Positions 36,401 through 38,646 are shown, numbered from the stretch's first letter. The stretch is DNA of 64,000 nt from Carposina sasakii (GCA_014607495.2 CP053167.1:1736001-1800000); one strand, 5' to 3'. Numbers and translations: made by a program. Notes: generated by a model not told the origin, from the letters alone.

Positions 36401-38646
36401 ACTAGATAAAAATATGTTAAATTTATTCTATTTTGATTTTTTAGAGATTTCTTGAACTCAAGTACAATTACATGTCTGCTACTGCACTTGATAGGTGGGC
36501 TTATTTTTTCAACCGCTTGGTAGTTGGTTATTTCAGAAATGTAGTCTTTTAGGGGCCACTTAAATTTGTGGTTATCTATTTTTTTGGCAAATCGTTCTAT
36601 ATAACCATCTTCGGAAATGGACTTTATCTGCCCAATATAATGGTGTACAAGATTTTTTATAAATGTTAAATTAAAAGGCTGTAAATAAGGGTCGGGAGCT
36701 TGAGGTGGTTGGTCTCCATCACGTGTTTCTAGAACTGCATGAAAATAAGCCACATAAGTTGTGTTAGGTATCTCGTACCAGTTTTGTTCTTAGCTTATCA
36801 AAAGGTATCTCGTACCAAGCTAGAACTAGAAGTAAATATAAATGTTCGTATCGCGTACTAACAGTGATCTTCGTGTATAAAAATATCTCGTACCAACACG
36901 GGAAATGGCCGCCGCAGCGGCACCTATAATTATAAATTTACTTGTAATAGCATCCGATTGCAAAGGGCTTCGACTGCGACTTCGTGATATTTAATCGTCG
37001 CTATCGCCCTCATATGATGTGGTATCATCGCCAGACTCTCGCGACGACCACGTTGCCTGGCATGCAGGTGTCGCCGGCGCGAAAGGTGATCAAGCTTTTT
37101 TTTTGGTATTTCCTAATCTTCTCCAGATATCTATCTTTTTTGTTCATTTTTATACAGTGTAAACCAGCAAAAAATCAAAGTATTTTATTTTTGTACAAGA
37201 GCGGTGTCGTTTTTACAGACGCGAAGGAAATAGGATCCACAAAAAAAGCTCTAAATATTTGAGGGGTCAATTAGATGAGAAAAGGAAACTACACTGTAAT
37301 CAAACATATTTCAGATCATCGTGAAATAAAATCATACTGACGAAATAAAAACAAAATAAAACTCTTAATACTCTAACTTTACAAAATTTTAATAACTGCA
37401 GAAATTTAAGCACAAAAATATTTACTTTTCTGTCAAAAACATAATGGGGCCTCATACAGCCCGAAGAGCGACGCAATACTAGAATTCGTGTTTGTCTCCT
37501 TGTATCCCTCATCTCTCACGCACTGTTCGCGAGATATTCGCTTTGTTTCAACCGTTACCAGGCTACCCTATGTCTGTTGTTATTTATACGTTCATAACAC
37601 AGATAACGAAGGCACAAAACTGAAATGACATGAAAATTCTTGAGATATTTTAAAATTCTCCATACCATCGGGAAAAATAAGCATGTGATTTCGAGTCTCT
37701 CGCTTTTCGCTTAACATACCCTTTTTGTTACACCCTGTATAAAAAAAATTACCGTCATTTGAATTACATGCATATTCCCTATTGACGTAGGGTAATTTGT
37801 CGTGCGTCCGCAGAACAGATGAGTACCTGAACCGATACAAGCGCGGGCTGGTGTTCTACATCCGCGATGAGACTGTGGTGGGAATGGTGTTCTGGAACAT
37901 GCCGCCAATTGACGACCGCAGGGAGGTGGTGCAGGAGGTAACTTGACTCAATCCAAATATAACCTACAGGATGATTTTTGGTCGTCAACGTTCCCGAAAA
38001 CTACGGAATCTCCTCATCATCACGATAATTTTTCTCCATGGAAGCATGCCTGGGAAGTGTCTGGTTTCCCAAATATTAGAGTCCAAAGTTGAGTAAATAG
38101 ACTGCGTTTTTCTGCATAAATGCACATTGACGCGTGTAGTAAGAATTCTTCATGAGAAATAATTAATATCTGTCTATGAAAAAACTAGCATAAACACTGG
38201 ACACTACAAATTTCGCTCGATCAAGTAATTAAAAAAAAAAATTACATTGTTTCCCAGCATTTTTTTTGGCATAAACTTACTTTATTTGATGTATAGAGTA
38301 CGTACCCTTCGTTAATGATGGCAACGAAAAAACACTGTATAGAAGGTAAGAATCCACCGTACACAAGGCGAAAAAACAGGCATAAAACATTGATGACATT
38401 TTATTGATTGCCATAAAAATAGTTTTTCCCTAGCTGTCGGGAAATAGTGGATTATTATTTATTGATGTTGAGAGGTGTAATGATTTTATGAATTTGCACC
38501 TATAACTTATTTAAACAGATACTCCGCGCTAAACCAACGTATAAAGACATAAGCATGCTCGCGGATCTCCTCGGCTTTCCGGAAACGCAGTGTGACTACA
38601 CTAAAGAGGAGGAGGCGAAGAAGGAAGATTGCACGCCAATTACCAA
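380..38646 (+). CDS. AIFM1: Apoptosis-inducing factor, mitochondrial (multi-exon, 5' incomplete)
   Basis: Ten exons join in consistent phase to give a protein resembling the middle and C-terminal parts of AIF, a FAD/NADH oxidoreductase of the mitochondrial intermembrane space needed for respiratory-chain biogenesis and linked to caspase-independent death. Visible landmarks in order are the TLRTIRDLE segment before the NAD-binding loop, the dinucleotide signature VVIIGGGCLGSELA, the VPEYLGEWAVERVRAEGV helix region, VCVGADPRTDLAEP, the FAD-contacting VNTELQARTHLYVAGDAAS, AGANMTGEMN, and the AIF C-terminal domain FYIRDETVVGMVFWN. The N-terminal FAD-binding half and targeting signal lie upstream of the window. 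Intron 5 spans 22 kb and is full of transposons; exons themselves are intact with no stops or frameshifts. The final exon is uncertain. Gene identity is secure from the order and spacing of conserved segments. Confidence 0.93.
688..813. mobile_element. Short TA-flanked MITE beside an AIFM1 splice acceptor
   Basis: A 126-bp foldback has ends CCAGTGGGGTAAGCACGAAC and the inverse TTCGTGCTTACCCCTCTGA, with TA on both sides (686-687, 814-815). It ends seven bases before the AG acceptor of the exon starting at 823. Its last pyrimidines (CTTACCCCTCT) now form the polypyrimidine tract of that intron. Confidence 0.8.
823..905 (+). CDS. AIFM1: AIFM1 exon with NAD-binding glycine motif
   Basis: The exon lies between ATCTGCAG and GTATGT. 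It encodes VMESQHVVIIGGGCLGSELA and then WHIARI. The IIGGGCLGSELA stretch is the Rossmann dinucleotide-binding loop, matching the IIGGGFLGSELA loop of vertebrate AIF. It ends in phase 1. Confidence 0.92.
1040..1525 (-). pseudogene. Helitron Rep/helicase relic
   Basis: Read on the minus strand, two overlapping frames give a decayed copy of the Helitron replication/helicase protein. Recognisable pieces are the LCKYINKRSDQATF segment (KYVNKGSDxATF in intact copies), DRYFSTSEAVWRLLEFPIHD, and then, in another frame, HPTVVHLANGQRLYF. These belong to the conserved region between the Rep endonuclease and the helicase. The frame changes near 1300. No Helitron ends (TC or CTRR with hairpin) were identified, so this is an internal fragment. 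Confidence 0.75.
1698..2215 (-). pseudogene. piggyBac transposase C-terminal relic
   Basis: On the minus strand a decayed piggyBac-like C-terminus is visible. It has VTTWNDNQMVTLASTYVGAE (the strand following the second catalytic Asp in the family), then after a frame break KKHRGPMKQVPVKDVRTD, a stretch typical of the region before the cysteine-rich end, and a scrambled cysteine segment. Stops and frameshifts make it non-functional. No TTAA-flanked ends were found around it. Confidence 0.6.
2380..3070 (-). pseudogene. Relic of an unnamed repeated insect ORF family
   Basis: Minus-strand translation near 2460-2650 gives FPERETEQELARQSRSQKRK and then ADHSSWKREVNKKKR, followed by KKIIKPERSLSPKCDSDF. 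I associate this basic, cysteine-containing style with multi-copy uncharacterised lepidopteran proteins but cannot give a family name. Several stops interrupt it. The remainder to about 3070 is in the same orientation but too decayed to read. Confidence 0.3.
3094..3135. repeat. Hairpin inverted repeat
   Basis: CGATATGTAAAGTTATAGC is followed after a 3-base loop by GCTATAACTTTGCATATCG, forming a stem of about 19 bp with one mismatch. It sits in AIFM1 intron 2 and no function is evident. The rest of 3136-3508 shows nothing recognisable. Confidence 0.6.
3509..3670 (+). CDS. AIFM1: AIFM1 exon
   Basis: The acceptor is GTATAG and the donor is GTACCT. The exon reads in frame through LTKPRLQLTHIIKDKGLLAG and VPEYLGEWAVERVRAEGVTV. 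This matches the AIF region after the NAD loop (LPEYLSNW in human). The first two bases complete a codon with the G of the previous exon, and one base is left over at the end. Confidence 0.9.
3671..4026 (+). other. AIFM1 intron 3
   Basis: The intron carries a short palindrome at 3780-3813 (AAATTTTTGAGAAGTACTTC with its inverse). Nothing else was recognised. Confidence 0.6.
4027..4109 (+). CDS. AIFM1: AIFM1 exon
   Basis: The acceptor is TTTGACAG and the donor is GTCAGT. It encodes QVYDAFESSDKRVELTLSNG then ESLVADY. Joining here to the next exon gives ADYVFVCVGADP, the same length as TDHIVAAVGLEP in human AIF, which decided the donor over the GTAATT three bases later. Confidence 0.85.
4510..4635 (+). 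CDS. AIFM1: AIFM1 exon
   Basis: The acceptor is TATCCAG and the donor GTGAGT. It encodes VFVCVGADPRTDLAEPSFLE and ends in VNTELQARTHLYV, one of the most conserved AIF segments near the FAD site. It is 42 codons in phase 0. Confidence 0.93.
4825..5207. mobile_element. Foldback MITE, about 380 bp
   Basis: The left arm contains GTTCCGAAAACCCTGAAAAA and TGGACATCTCTAGCTGATCC. The right arm contains the inverse of both, with a 6-base insertion ATAGGT between them. A second inner pair, TTTTTGGGGGTCGAAAATG and CATTTTTCGAACCCCAAAAA, extends the palindrome. The open frame across the interior is an accident of the inverted repeat. The exact outer ends and TSD are unclear. Confidence 0.7.
5241..5650. 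other. AT-rich interval, nothing identified
   Basis: AT-rich DNA lies between the foldback element and the minus-strand transposase relic. It may be the 3' flank of the relic's parent element. No terminal repeats were seen. Confidence 0.4.
5652..6598 (-). pseudogene. IS4EU/ISL2EU-like DDE transposase, 3' part, with SWIM-type zinc finger
   Basis: The minus-strand frame begins inside the catalytic domain (AGDVFILDRGFRDSLHLL) and continues to a stop at 5652. RGFRDS is the segment with the second catalytic Asp and RWVVEVVNGIFK contains the final Glu of the DDE_Tnp_4 fold. Near the C-terminus YYCxC-like YCCNC followed by GCCAHVMSVIWYLG fits a SWIM zinc finger (CxC...CxH). The N-terminal half, first Asp and any DNA-binding finger are missing and the reading frame stops upstream at about 6598. 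The visible part is uninterrupted, so the truncation may be fairly young. Assignment to IS4EU/ISL2EU rather than another Harbinger-like group is tentative. Confidence 0.65.
6599..7640. other. AT-rich intron DNA with element debris
   Basis: The interval contains an ACCGGTTTTTTTTAAACCGGT palindrome core at about 6618, a run of GAT/ATC-rich degenerate repeats at 7130-7220 (GATCGATC, GATTCGAATCGATTTG), and CGTAACGTTACG at 7446. These resemble MITE interiors, but no pair of ends or TSD could be assigned. Confidence 0.35.
7784..7940. repeat. Degenerate 16-bp tandem repeat
   Basis: About nine consecutive units follow the consensus TACCCTGAANGTCYAC, for example TACCCGAAAGTCTAAT, ACCCTGAACGTCCACC and TTACTCGAATGTCTAC. 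The array ends at the left duplication of the Harbinger element. Confidence 0.75.
8107..10083 (+). CDS. HARBI1-like Harbinger transposase, two exons, one frameshift
   Basis: Exon 1 (8107-8397) starts MDSDEEALLLLLLLRRRRRR and contains HPILQLREQHGQFHHLFMEL. Exon 2 (9198-10083) follows a GT/AG intron, the junction reading LAVTLR|YLATGCTFMDLQY. The catalytic triad is visible as GAVDGKHIRI, FIGDEAFSLQ and RRYIECTFG. The protein would be about 390 residues, normal for the family. One extra base near 8314 shifts the frame and gives a stop at 8332; everything else reads cleanly. It may be a recent lesion or an assembly error. The whole coding exon of the partner MADF gene lies inside this intron on the other strand. 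Confidence 0.9.
8430..10345 (-). CDS. MADF-domain DNA-binding protein of the Harbinger element
   Basis: Two exons on the minus strand, 10345-10165 and 9136-8430, join through a consensus GTAAGT donor and TTACAG acceptor into an intact frame of 295 residues. The start is MEGVCDSDALISAIKTQELI. The MADF/Myb-like fold is split by the intron: helix one LIWNYKLKEHSDKIKKN is in exon 1, and KKWKTLRDGYSRYAKKIKPK plus YAYYQQMSFLK in exon 2. The C-terminal half is low complexity with a STSMADD tail. In this superfamily such a protein binds subterminal DNA and imports the transposase into the nucleus. Here it is undamaged although the transposase has a frameshift. Confidence 0.88.
10661..10756. repeat. 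Left member of a GC-rich inverted pair
   Basis: TTATTCGGCACCTCGCC followed by CGCCCGATCGGGCGACTTGG and ATTTAAATGATATTTCTGTC is repeated in inverse orientation at 19467-19563. Agreement is about four bases in five over some 90 bases. The Harbinger element inserted at its outer TTA. Confidence 0.75.
10757..11440. repeat. AT-rich degenerate repeats
   Basis: At least five loose copies of AATCAACAATATCACAAAAG followed by CATTTGGCTTG occur between 10870 and 11200, spaced irregularly. No gene was seen. Confidence 0.5.
11450..11947 (+). pseudogene. Retroelement gag-like ORF with an internal stop
   Basis: A GC-rich coding stretch starts MDEEEESSRRLIEEGAGGKR and ends with a TAG at 11945-11947, interrupted by TGA at 11693-11695. 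The second half is an alanine-rich amphipathic helix (VYAAVKGISGVANAANKLNI, then VAVLELQLAEAQHVATSAKL). Its composition resembles the coiled-coil N-terminal part of ORF1 proteins of R1/TRAS-type LINEs. There is no zinc knuckle or reverse transcriptase. GC content is much higher than the surroundings. The identification is by style rather than by diagnostic motif. Confidence 0.35.
12425..12637. mobile_element. Foldback MITE inside P1, copy 1
   Basis: The ends read CAGTGAGTTTCGGGGACGGT and the inverse. The inner arms TTTAAGCCGAAAGGGG and AGGCGAACAACTTT recur in inverse at 12560-12630. It lies downstream of the P1 transposase stop. A preceding TA is present. Confidence 0.75.
12818..15394 (-). 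CDS. Pogo-like transposase of P1 with unnamed C-terminal domain
   Basis: The intact frame starts at MPSTQRKKEKQYGQ (five codons into the open frame) and is about 858 residues. Numbered from the open frame: residues 15-60 form a psq-type helix-turn-helix (LSKASVEFKIPKGTLHNKI), 65-145 a CENP-B-like second HTH, and 176-340 the DDE/DDD catalytic core. Catalytic Asp residues are at about 179 (YNLDETGV), 290 (LLLVDGHKSH) and 326 (LQPCDVGIFG), giving DD35D. A long linker ends in a lysine/glutamate coiled-coil (KKFKDYLDRKELEKTKKEKE). The last 85 residues form a compact domain (YVVVEFKTNKRNRYYVGQVL to RRGMITFENPDYD) found again at the end of P4. No stops or frameshifts are present, so it could be active. 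Confidence 0.92.
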   Translation of the reverse strand: MPSTQRKKEKQYGQDTLETAVKMVKAQQISLSKASVEFKIPKGTLHNKICGKTPIKCRKGPHTLLSNAEEQKLETWILNMAKVGYPVNATDVRETVTELLKIKGLKLTPGKKWMTLFLQRHQNITKRHAEIISKARASVTEGMIRKWFADLQKYLIDDNVQDLLDDPDRIYNLDETGVQLCPKTGVILAPKNYRATYNIASGQEKQSITVLCNYSASGKVVPPFIVYPLKRISKEVVQSVPDHWSIGRSDSGWMTGQTFLQYIKEIYYPWLQENNIKFPVLLLVDGHKSHINLELHEFCVEHKIILYCLQPNTTHILQPCDVGIFGPLKAAWKTAARKHKNKENIQLTRSNFAKVFAESFEKSTKEFTIKSAFKACGIFPFNVDAVDYLKCISKRQEEIYNDISVNDYKTTIDVIEKSLHENIVKKYKLYREKNKTYKSSLFKFWNKCKNRVDNLLLSQSSNIDDSLNANEISIGQEEQQRESLISTENLTINTNIMIEGILDIENMPIEIEGTDIVIDDVLGDMNELTSIITGTDQPNFIELQVPQTTSKNILDLSNSEASVSWTTAQTSSPHPSKQAIPLPWYTDGDTTTHNEHHEKNQKHRDRSIFQDLSHRSDLQNNQDTNVLFETNLHNNAMNYNEPEPGCSKTMDAKIYELLRLPERKKATKRKQSKSPVPLAITSKKFKDYLDRKELEKTKKEKEILDRKMQREQIKMEKQNKANEKKKKGKKVVTKPKTKEKNVGTFTNDTNECDERLTTNKENIDSNSYVVVEFKTNKRNRYYVGQVLMCDYEKNLVKIKCMRRKARKFDDLTYFVEPSTEDLTEVSISAITKRLPYPQIGRRGMITFENPDYDLNMCE
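15596..15969. mobile_element. Foldback MITE inside P1, copy 2
   Basis: This is the second, longer copy of the element at 12425. It shares GAGGACGGCGATTTAAGCCG, GACTTTTTGAAATTCGAA and the distal CCATTCCCGAAACACACTG followed by TA. It lies upstream of the P1 transposase start. The 374-bp copy contains an AACAGCTGTTTTTT segment in both arms. Confidence 0.75.
16731..19365 (-). mobile_element. Pogo-like element P2
   Basis: The inverted ends are AGGTACATGGGGGTAATATG continuing to GTCA, identical for about 24 bp, with TA on both sides (16729-16730, 19366-19367). It abuts P1 through TATA, so one element probably inserted at the other's flanking TA. The motif TGACCATATT recurs at 16745, 16915, 16941, 16956, 18959, 18974, 19325 and 19343 in both orientations. 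Confidence 0.94.
16987..18894 (-). CDS. Pogo-like transposase of P2 with C-terminal PHD finger
   Basis: The intact frame is about 635 residues from MGRYVKKNLRGNWRLEDMKA. It has an N-terminal psq HTH (TASKEFRVPRRTLKRYI), a CENP-B-type HTH with RDWLKGYMKRHPDISLR, and a DDD core with Asp at about 188 (YNIDEKGCQL), 294 (LIFDGASSHL) and 330 (LQPMDKAVF), numbered in the open frame: DD35D. The linker holds an imperfect internal duplication (STSSCFVQPRPS and SSSSSFVQPRSS). The last 45 residues are a C4HC3 PHD-type finger: CFIC, CTSC, HEEC, CPNC. Reading frame and both ends are intact. PHD fingers commonly read histone H3 tails; that role here is inference. Confidence 0.93.
   Translation of the reverse strand: MGRYVKKNLRGNWRLEDMKAALHAVAHGKKINTASKEFRVPRRTLKRYIANKQVVKSRLGRRTLLTPSQENDLSSRIKRLANVGYPVTPKFLRMSVYRFCELSKVKIPALTEGKGMIGRDWLKGYMKRHPDISLRKSQKLNPARAQKLNEFVVKDYFKKLQEIMTSLDVVDKPAQIYNIDEKGCQLMLHKSPQVLAQKGVKRVHIRASEHAENVTVVSCGNALGNAIPPMILFKGKRKKPEWQDNLPPGTLVEMTPKGSMNTETFIKWIEHFAKFKSPGACLLIFDGASSHLDYDIVDVAEKHGITLFCLPSNTTHELQPMDKAVFRAFEHYWDQELLKFWYQNKDKTLSKQRFGLIFTPVWDTLTPSNIKSGFEATGIYPLNPDRIPECAYAPSIPTSLPPNTREQHEPDVEERNCINAAIIDAASDLDDGEFDSEDDVPLSLLKKSPVVKKTSTAIVADHHEAQPSTSSCFVQPRPSAPAGNTNDIGDLPDHRDIQLSSSSSFVQPRSSTSTKDAGELSFTEMMKTPEKVLSNTIPRRKAINSLAQPLNKFMFSKKDCAAVSAQTTVEPHRKKKNAKKSTQIRVSESWYCFICKEDRVADMRLCTSCRSYVHEECVGLTSSDKETYLCPNCED
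19467..19563. repeat. Right member of the GC-rich inverted pair
   Basis: GACAGAAATATCATTTAAAT, then GGTGCCAAGTCGCCCGACC and GGCGAATAA, is the inverse of 10661-10756. Removing nested P1 and P2 would leave about 1.5 kb between the pair, so they may be the ends of one older element. Confidence 0.7.
19564..19929. other. 5' region of the mariner-like element with a 60-bp tandem duplication
   Basis: CGAACTTTGCTTTCTTTACG to CATATCGATTGG (19780-19828) is repeated imperfectly at 19846-19905 (ACTTTGGCTTTCTCAACGGA to CATCAATTGG). No matching terminal inverted repeat was found on this side. Confidence 0.5.
19930..21012 (+). pseudogene. Mariner-like transposase with DUF4817-type N-terminus
   Basis: The single frame is broken by two in-frame stops, TGA at 20170-20172 and TAA at 20839-20841, and ends at TGA 21010-21012. 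The N-terminus (SSRDYALMHYFYGYAKGNAS then RTILRVHNSYMEGRL) matches the helix-turn-helix annotated as DUF4817 in insect transposase-derived proteins. The Tc1/mariner core follows: ILWTDESHFKR, QNDGAPCHFA and SPDLNPIDFFVWG, the last two Asp about 36 residues apart. About 360 residues in all, close to family length. The element's right end may be CTTGGGACACCCTGTATA at about 21551-21568. Confidence 0.85.
21013..21955. other. 3' flank of the mariner relic and AT-rich DNA
   Basis: There is no coding potential. The probable mariner right end GGGACACCCTGTATA is at about 21554-21568. The remainder up to the hAT relic shows nothing recognisable. Confidence 0.4.
21956..22906 (-). pseudogene. hAT transposase relic, N-terminal part (BED finger)
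   Basis: The minus-strand frame from 22906 has SSCIWNYFNEVNSESAKCKL then CMKTYSRKGGTTTSLKSHLK, a BED zinc finger (CxxC...HxxxH). After a poorly readable stretch a second frame (22369-21956) carries SFPTDIWTEPSSNVSLLSLT and CFVRDSGSNMIRAMKLGDLP then VHQLQLCVRTLL, the hAT catalytic region around the second Asp. The C-terminal dimerisation region is missing on the left. A hAT-like terminus (GTTACATCTCTA) near 26457-26468 may be its right end, with the younger hAT at 23513-26303 nested inside. Confidence 0.7.
23513..26303 (-). mobile_element. hAT element with 8-bp TSD
   Basis: The ends are TAGGGTTGCCACC and GGTGGCAACCCTA, flanked by the exact duplication GTAGTGGT (23505-23512, 26304-26311). The subterminal regions contain repeats of AAAGTAC. 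It is 2791 bp and contains one spliced, slightly damaged transposase gene. Confidence 0.93.
23602..25909 (-). pseudogene. hAT transposase (BED finger, dimerisation domain), disabled
   Basis: Translation starts at an ATG at 25909, but the third codon is TAG. Exon 1 runs through the BED finger (NEYNGKCKLCGITFTIASAG) to a GTAAGAAG donor at about 25655. Exon 2 starts after TTTTCAG at about 25359 with VTQHQQTKQHKSKLEIRRTS, the histidine half of the finger, so the intron interrupts the finger. The catalytic region includes NVSGLSADNTNANFG and KGNCHAHIVHNCVRRAM. A T-run indel near 24165 shifts frame. The C-terminal hAT dimerisation segment is LLSIPATSAFTERVFSVMNS. Only these two obvious lesions are present. 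Confidence 0.87.
26312..26653. other. End of intron 5
   Basis: A GC-rich patch (26317-26400) and a hAT-like terminus GGAGCTTCGATTCCGG (inverse, 26440-26468) are present. The rest to the acceptor is plain intron. Confidence 0.4.
26654..26744 (+). CDS. AIFM1: AIFM1 exon after the 22-kb intron
   Basis: The acceptor is TCGTCAG and the donor GTGAGG. The exon begins AGDAASYYSQWKDTRLRSEH, directly continuing LYV|AGDAAS across intron 5. It ends with one base of a split codon. The continuity across 22 kb of transposons shows that the intron is still a single unit. Confidence 0.92.
27025..29519 (-). mobile_element. piggyBac element pB2 with TTAA duplication
   Basis: The ends are CCCTAGTCTCAGAACC and the inverse of CCCTAGTCTCATAACC, flanked by TTAA at 27021-27024 and 29520-29523. 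The motif ATAACCATACGCCTC recurs near both ends (27060, 29318). It lies inside AIFM1 intron 6. Confidence 0.94.
27398..29209 (-). CDS. piggyBac transposase (pB2), intact
   Basis: The uninterrupted 603-residue frame starts MAFRKRLNEDELIALLCTQD. An acidic N-terminal region (to about residue 80) precedes the DDE_Tnp_1_7 core. Catalytic Asp candidates are in SNVTIDEQLLGFRGR, VTCDNWFTSVPLA and GGVDTFDQMC, as expected for piggyBac. The C-terminus is the cysteine-rich RING/PHD-like end: YCDYCATKKKRMSKMTCVKC through CGEHKNDVCHVCL. Length and order fit a complete, possibly active enzyme. Confidence 0.94.
   Translation of the reverse strand: MAFRKRLNEDELIALLCTQDDSDTGEGYQTDSELEDHLSEDEVQSEFEEEFIDTVPENVQSSSDDEEDSTQPGPSNSGDRADIERDRRIIVPAQAVMKGKNKHRWSTVKGQTHSRTSAINIIRTSRGPTRMCRNITDSVLCFDLFVTEEIIEEIVKWTNVEMIRKRGGQDSTKATFRDTTTTEVRAFIGILTLSAAMKDNHLSTDELFDSSFSGTRYVAVMSRDRFNFLSSCLRMDDKTLRPAVREEDPFVPVRKVWELFIKQCQLNYTPGSNVTIDEQLLGFRGRCPFRMYIPNKPNKYGIKIPMLCDSGTKYMLNAMPYIGKATKTNGVPQGEYYVKELSKPIHGTNRNVTCDNWFTSVPLAKSLLLEPYKLTLVGTIRSNKREIPEEMKNTRVRPVGTSMFGYDGFLTLVSYKPKPSKMVYLLSSCDEEGVLNATTGKPETIMFYNQTKGGVDTFDQMCSAMSCSRKTNRWPMTMFYGILNMAFVNSYVIYCHNKQQKLEKPLSRKSYMKKLSEELTAPWMNKRLEAPTLPRRVKRKIESIITQPAEDDQVTNDGEPAIKKRRYCDYCATKKKRMSKMTCVKCKKTICGEHKNDVCHVCL
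29792..29877 (+). CDS. AIFM1: AIFM1 exon
   Basis: The acceptor is TGTTTTAG and the donor GTATTT. It encodes AGANMTGEMNAFNMEPSFWF then RLGESVQMQ, corresponding to ENMTG and the FWSDLG region of human AIF. Confidence 0.92.
29938..30118 (+). mobile_element. RTE (BovB-like) LINE 3' tail
   Basis: The segment contains CCTTGTGGCGTGCCCTGGGG, GGCCTACATACAAACAGCAG and GTGGACTGCAATAGGCTGAT, ending in a degenerate GATGAT tail. It is a 5'-truncated copy with no coding capacity left. A related tail is at 35655-35745 and, inverted, at 35193-35250. Confidence 0.75.
30214..30458. mobile_element. Foldback MITE (ACAGGGTGTAACAAAAAGGG family), complete copy
   Basis: The 245-bp palindrome is flanked by TA (30212-30213, 30459-30460). 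The arms run from CAGGGTGTAACAAAAAGGGT through TTGAGACTCGAAATCACAAG to a short loop and back. The same family recurs at 31287-31499, 37631-37737 and 62662-62798. Confidence 0.92.
30459..30860. other. Intronic DNA, nothing identified
   Basis: AT-rich DNA between the foldback element and the gag fragment, with no repeats or coding seen. Confidence 0.4.
30861..31290 (-). pseudogene. LTR-retrotransposon gag fragment
   Basis: The minus-strand frame encodes NGKTCVRSFLARLEELHTAR, then LTDNALHWFRYVRENIKDWS, and EFDVPNYDYKFLREIRDCTQ. This is the pattern of the retrotransposon gag domain (ALxWFR...W..L...F...F). The apparent start is provided by the adjoining foldback MITE arm, so the fragment is truncated there, and it ends without a zinc knuckle. 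No LTRs flank it. Confidence 0.65.
31287..31499. mobile_element. Foldback MITE copy 2, left arm truncated
   Basis: The right arm is complete to TTTTTGTTACACCCTG followed by TA. The left arm begins only at about GAACCCATCC, next to the gag fragment. The central loop differs from copy 1. Confidence 0.85.
31500..31799. other. Intronic DNA before P3
   Basis: A short GC-rich stretch (31605-31665) lies in otherwise AT-rich intron. Nothing was identified. Confidence 0.4.
31802..34449 (-). mobile_element. Pogo-like element P3
   Basis: The ends are GGGGAGAGTCCTACAGTACC in inverse orientation, flanked by TA (31800-31801, 34450-34451). The motif GGCCGGTACTGKAGG recurs at 32009 (inverse), 34039, 34064, 34409 and 34426. 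It lies in AIFM1 intron 7 and ends about 26 bases before the next exon. Confidence 0.93.
32046..33987 (-). pseudogene. Pogo-like transposase of P3 with PHD finger, three frameshifts
   Basis: Successive frames read as one protein. Residues from 33987 carry a psq HTH (MSARQAADRCQVPRTTLNDR) after MEKDRSEGTTKKKKGTWDPA. A frame change near 33585 leads to the second HTH and DDD core (YKIWNCDETGVSI, LILDGHASHK, LQPLDRTLMKPF). A second change near 32525 leads to a lysine-rich linker with three repeats of SLLSGKDVNKKSK type. The end is a PHD finger CPLC, CGNC, HEAC, with the last pair (CDYC) reached only through a third shift near 32070. It is closest in style to P5. Non-functional as it stands. Confidence 0.88.
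34476..34602 (+). CDS. AIFM1: AIFM1 exon
   Basis: The acceptor is TTTCGTAG and the donor GTTAGT. It encodes AVGDVGACMPTVGLYKQCTL followed by a charged, threonine-rich stretch that corresponds to the variable linker before the C-terminal domain. Pogo-like element P3 ends only about 26 bases upstream of the exon. Confidence 0.9.
34603..35192. other. Intron 8, first part
   Basis: A short minus-strand relic near 34735-34815 reads IEELFDMSDALEIMKIEEEI, a style seen in unclassified transposon-associated ORFs. No other coding is supported; the long plus-strand open frame here has no protein-like composition. Confidence 0.35.
35193..35250 (-). mobile_element. RTE LINE tail, minus strand
   Basis: CATCATCATCATCATCAGCC then TATTGCAGTCCACTGCTGGA is the inverse of the RTE-BovB type tail, including its trinucleotide repeat. 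Confidence 0.75.
35640..35745 (+). mobile_element. RTE LINE tail, plus strand
   Basis: AGCCTGTGGCGTGCCCTAAG, GAGGCCTACGTCCAGCAGTG and GACTGCAATAGGCTGAAGC match the other two tails. It is 5'-truncated. Confidence 0.75.
35748..35905 (-). pseudogene. Pogo-like transposase fragment with core deleted
   Basis: The minus-strand frame reads KNIYNVDETGITIRYCPGIL and soon after LTQSNIKAVFRTIGIFPFNR. The first is the Asp-1 segment of the pogo core, the second the segment after Asp-3, so about 200 residues between them are absent. No ends were found. Confidence 0.65.
35906..36390. other. Intron 8, AT-rich
   Basis: AT-rich DNA with AAATTAAATTAA-type runs; no gene or repeat was identified. Confidence 0.4.
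36391..36753 (-). CDS. Unrecognised ORF, 120 residues, possibly transposon-derived
   Basis: The minus-strand frame starts MAYFHAVLETRDGDQPPQAP and contains LTFIKNLVHHYIGQIKSISE and KFKWPLKDYISEITNYQAVE. I do not recognise a family. A gene upstream on this strand is marked by repeats of TATCTCGTACCA at 36764-36895, the kind of subterminal array that accompanies DNA transposons here. No matching termini were found. It may be a truncated accessory or transposase C-terminus; alternatively it is an ordinary relic. Confidence 0.3.
   Translation of the reverse strand: MAYFHAVLETRDGDQPPQAPDPYLQPFNLTFIKNLVHHYIGQIKSISEDGYIERFAKKIDNHKFKWPLKDYISEITNYQAVEKISPPIKCSSRHVIVLEFKKSLKNQNRINLTYFYLVLK
36764..36897. 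repeat. Four copies of TATCTCGTACCA motif
   Basis: GGTATCTCGTACCAG, GGTATCTCGTACCAAG, CGTATCGCGTACTAAC and ATATCTCGTACCAAC are spaced by 25-55 bases, all in one orientation. Confidence 0.7.
36926..37630. other. Intron 8, last part
   Basis: No coding or terminal repeats were recognised between the motif array and the third foldback copy. Confidence 0.35.
37631..37737. mobile_element. Foldback MITE copy 3, right arm with deletion
   Basis: GAAAATTCTTGAGATATTTT, AATAAGCATGTGATTTCGAG and the complete end CTTTTTGTTACACCCTG plus TA are present. The arm lacks the TATAGTGGGCTA section found in other copies. Confidence 0.85.
37814..37937 (+). CDS. AIFM1: AIFM1 exon, start of AIF C-terminal domain
   Basis: The acceptor is CGTCCGCAG and the donor GTAACT. 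It encodes TDEYLNRYKRGLVFYIRDET then VVGMVFWNMPP. This is the dimerisation-type AIF C-terminal domain (human FYLRDKVVVGIVLWN). Phase joins to the previous exon give KYKK-TDEYL style continuity. Confidence 0.93.
37967..38338. mobile_element. 372-bp MITE, uninterrupted copy
   Basis: The element begins CAGGATGATTTTTGGTCGTC and ends GAAAAAACACTG, with TA on both sides. The same element lies inverted at 54826-61817, where a piggyBac has inserted into it at TTAA. This copy (GTTAATGATGGCAACG, 38311) preserves the unoccupied site. It lies in AIFM1 intron 9. Confidence 0.88.
38519..38646 (+). CDS. AIFM1: AIFM1 exon, C-terminal domain continued
   Basis: The acceptor is TTAAACAG and the donor GTTAGT. 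It encodes ILRAKPTYKDISMLADLLGF then an acidic, lysine-rich tail. It matches the last helices of AIF in position. It ends with two bases of a split codon, so at least one more short exon is expected. Confidence 0.88.
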
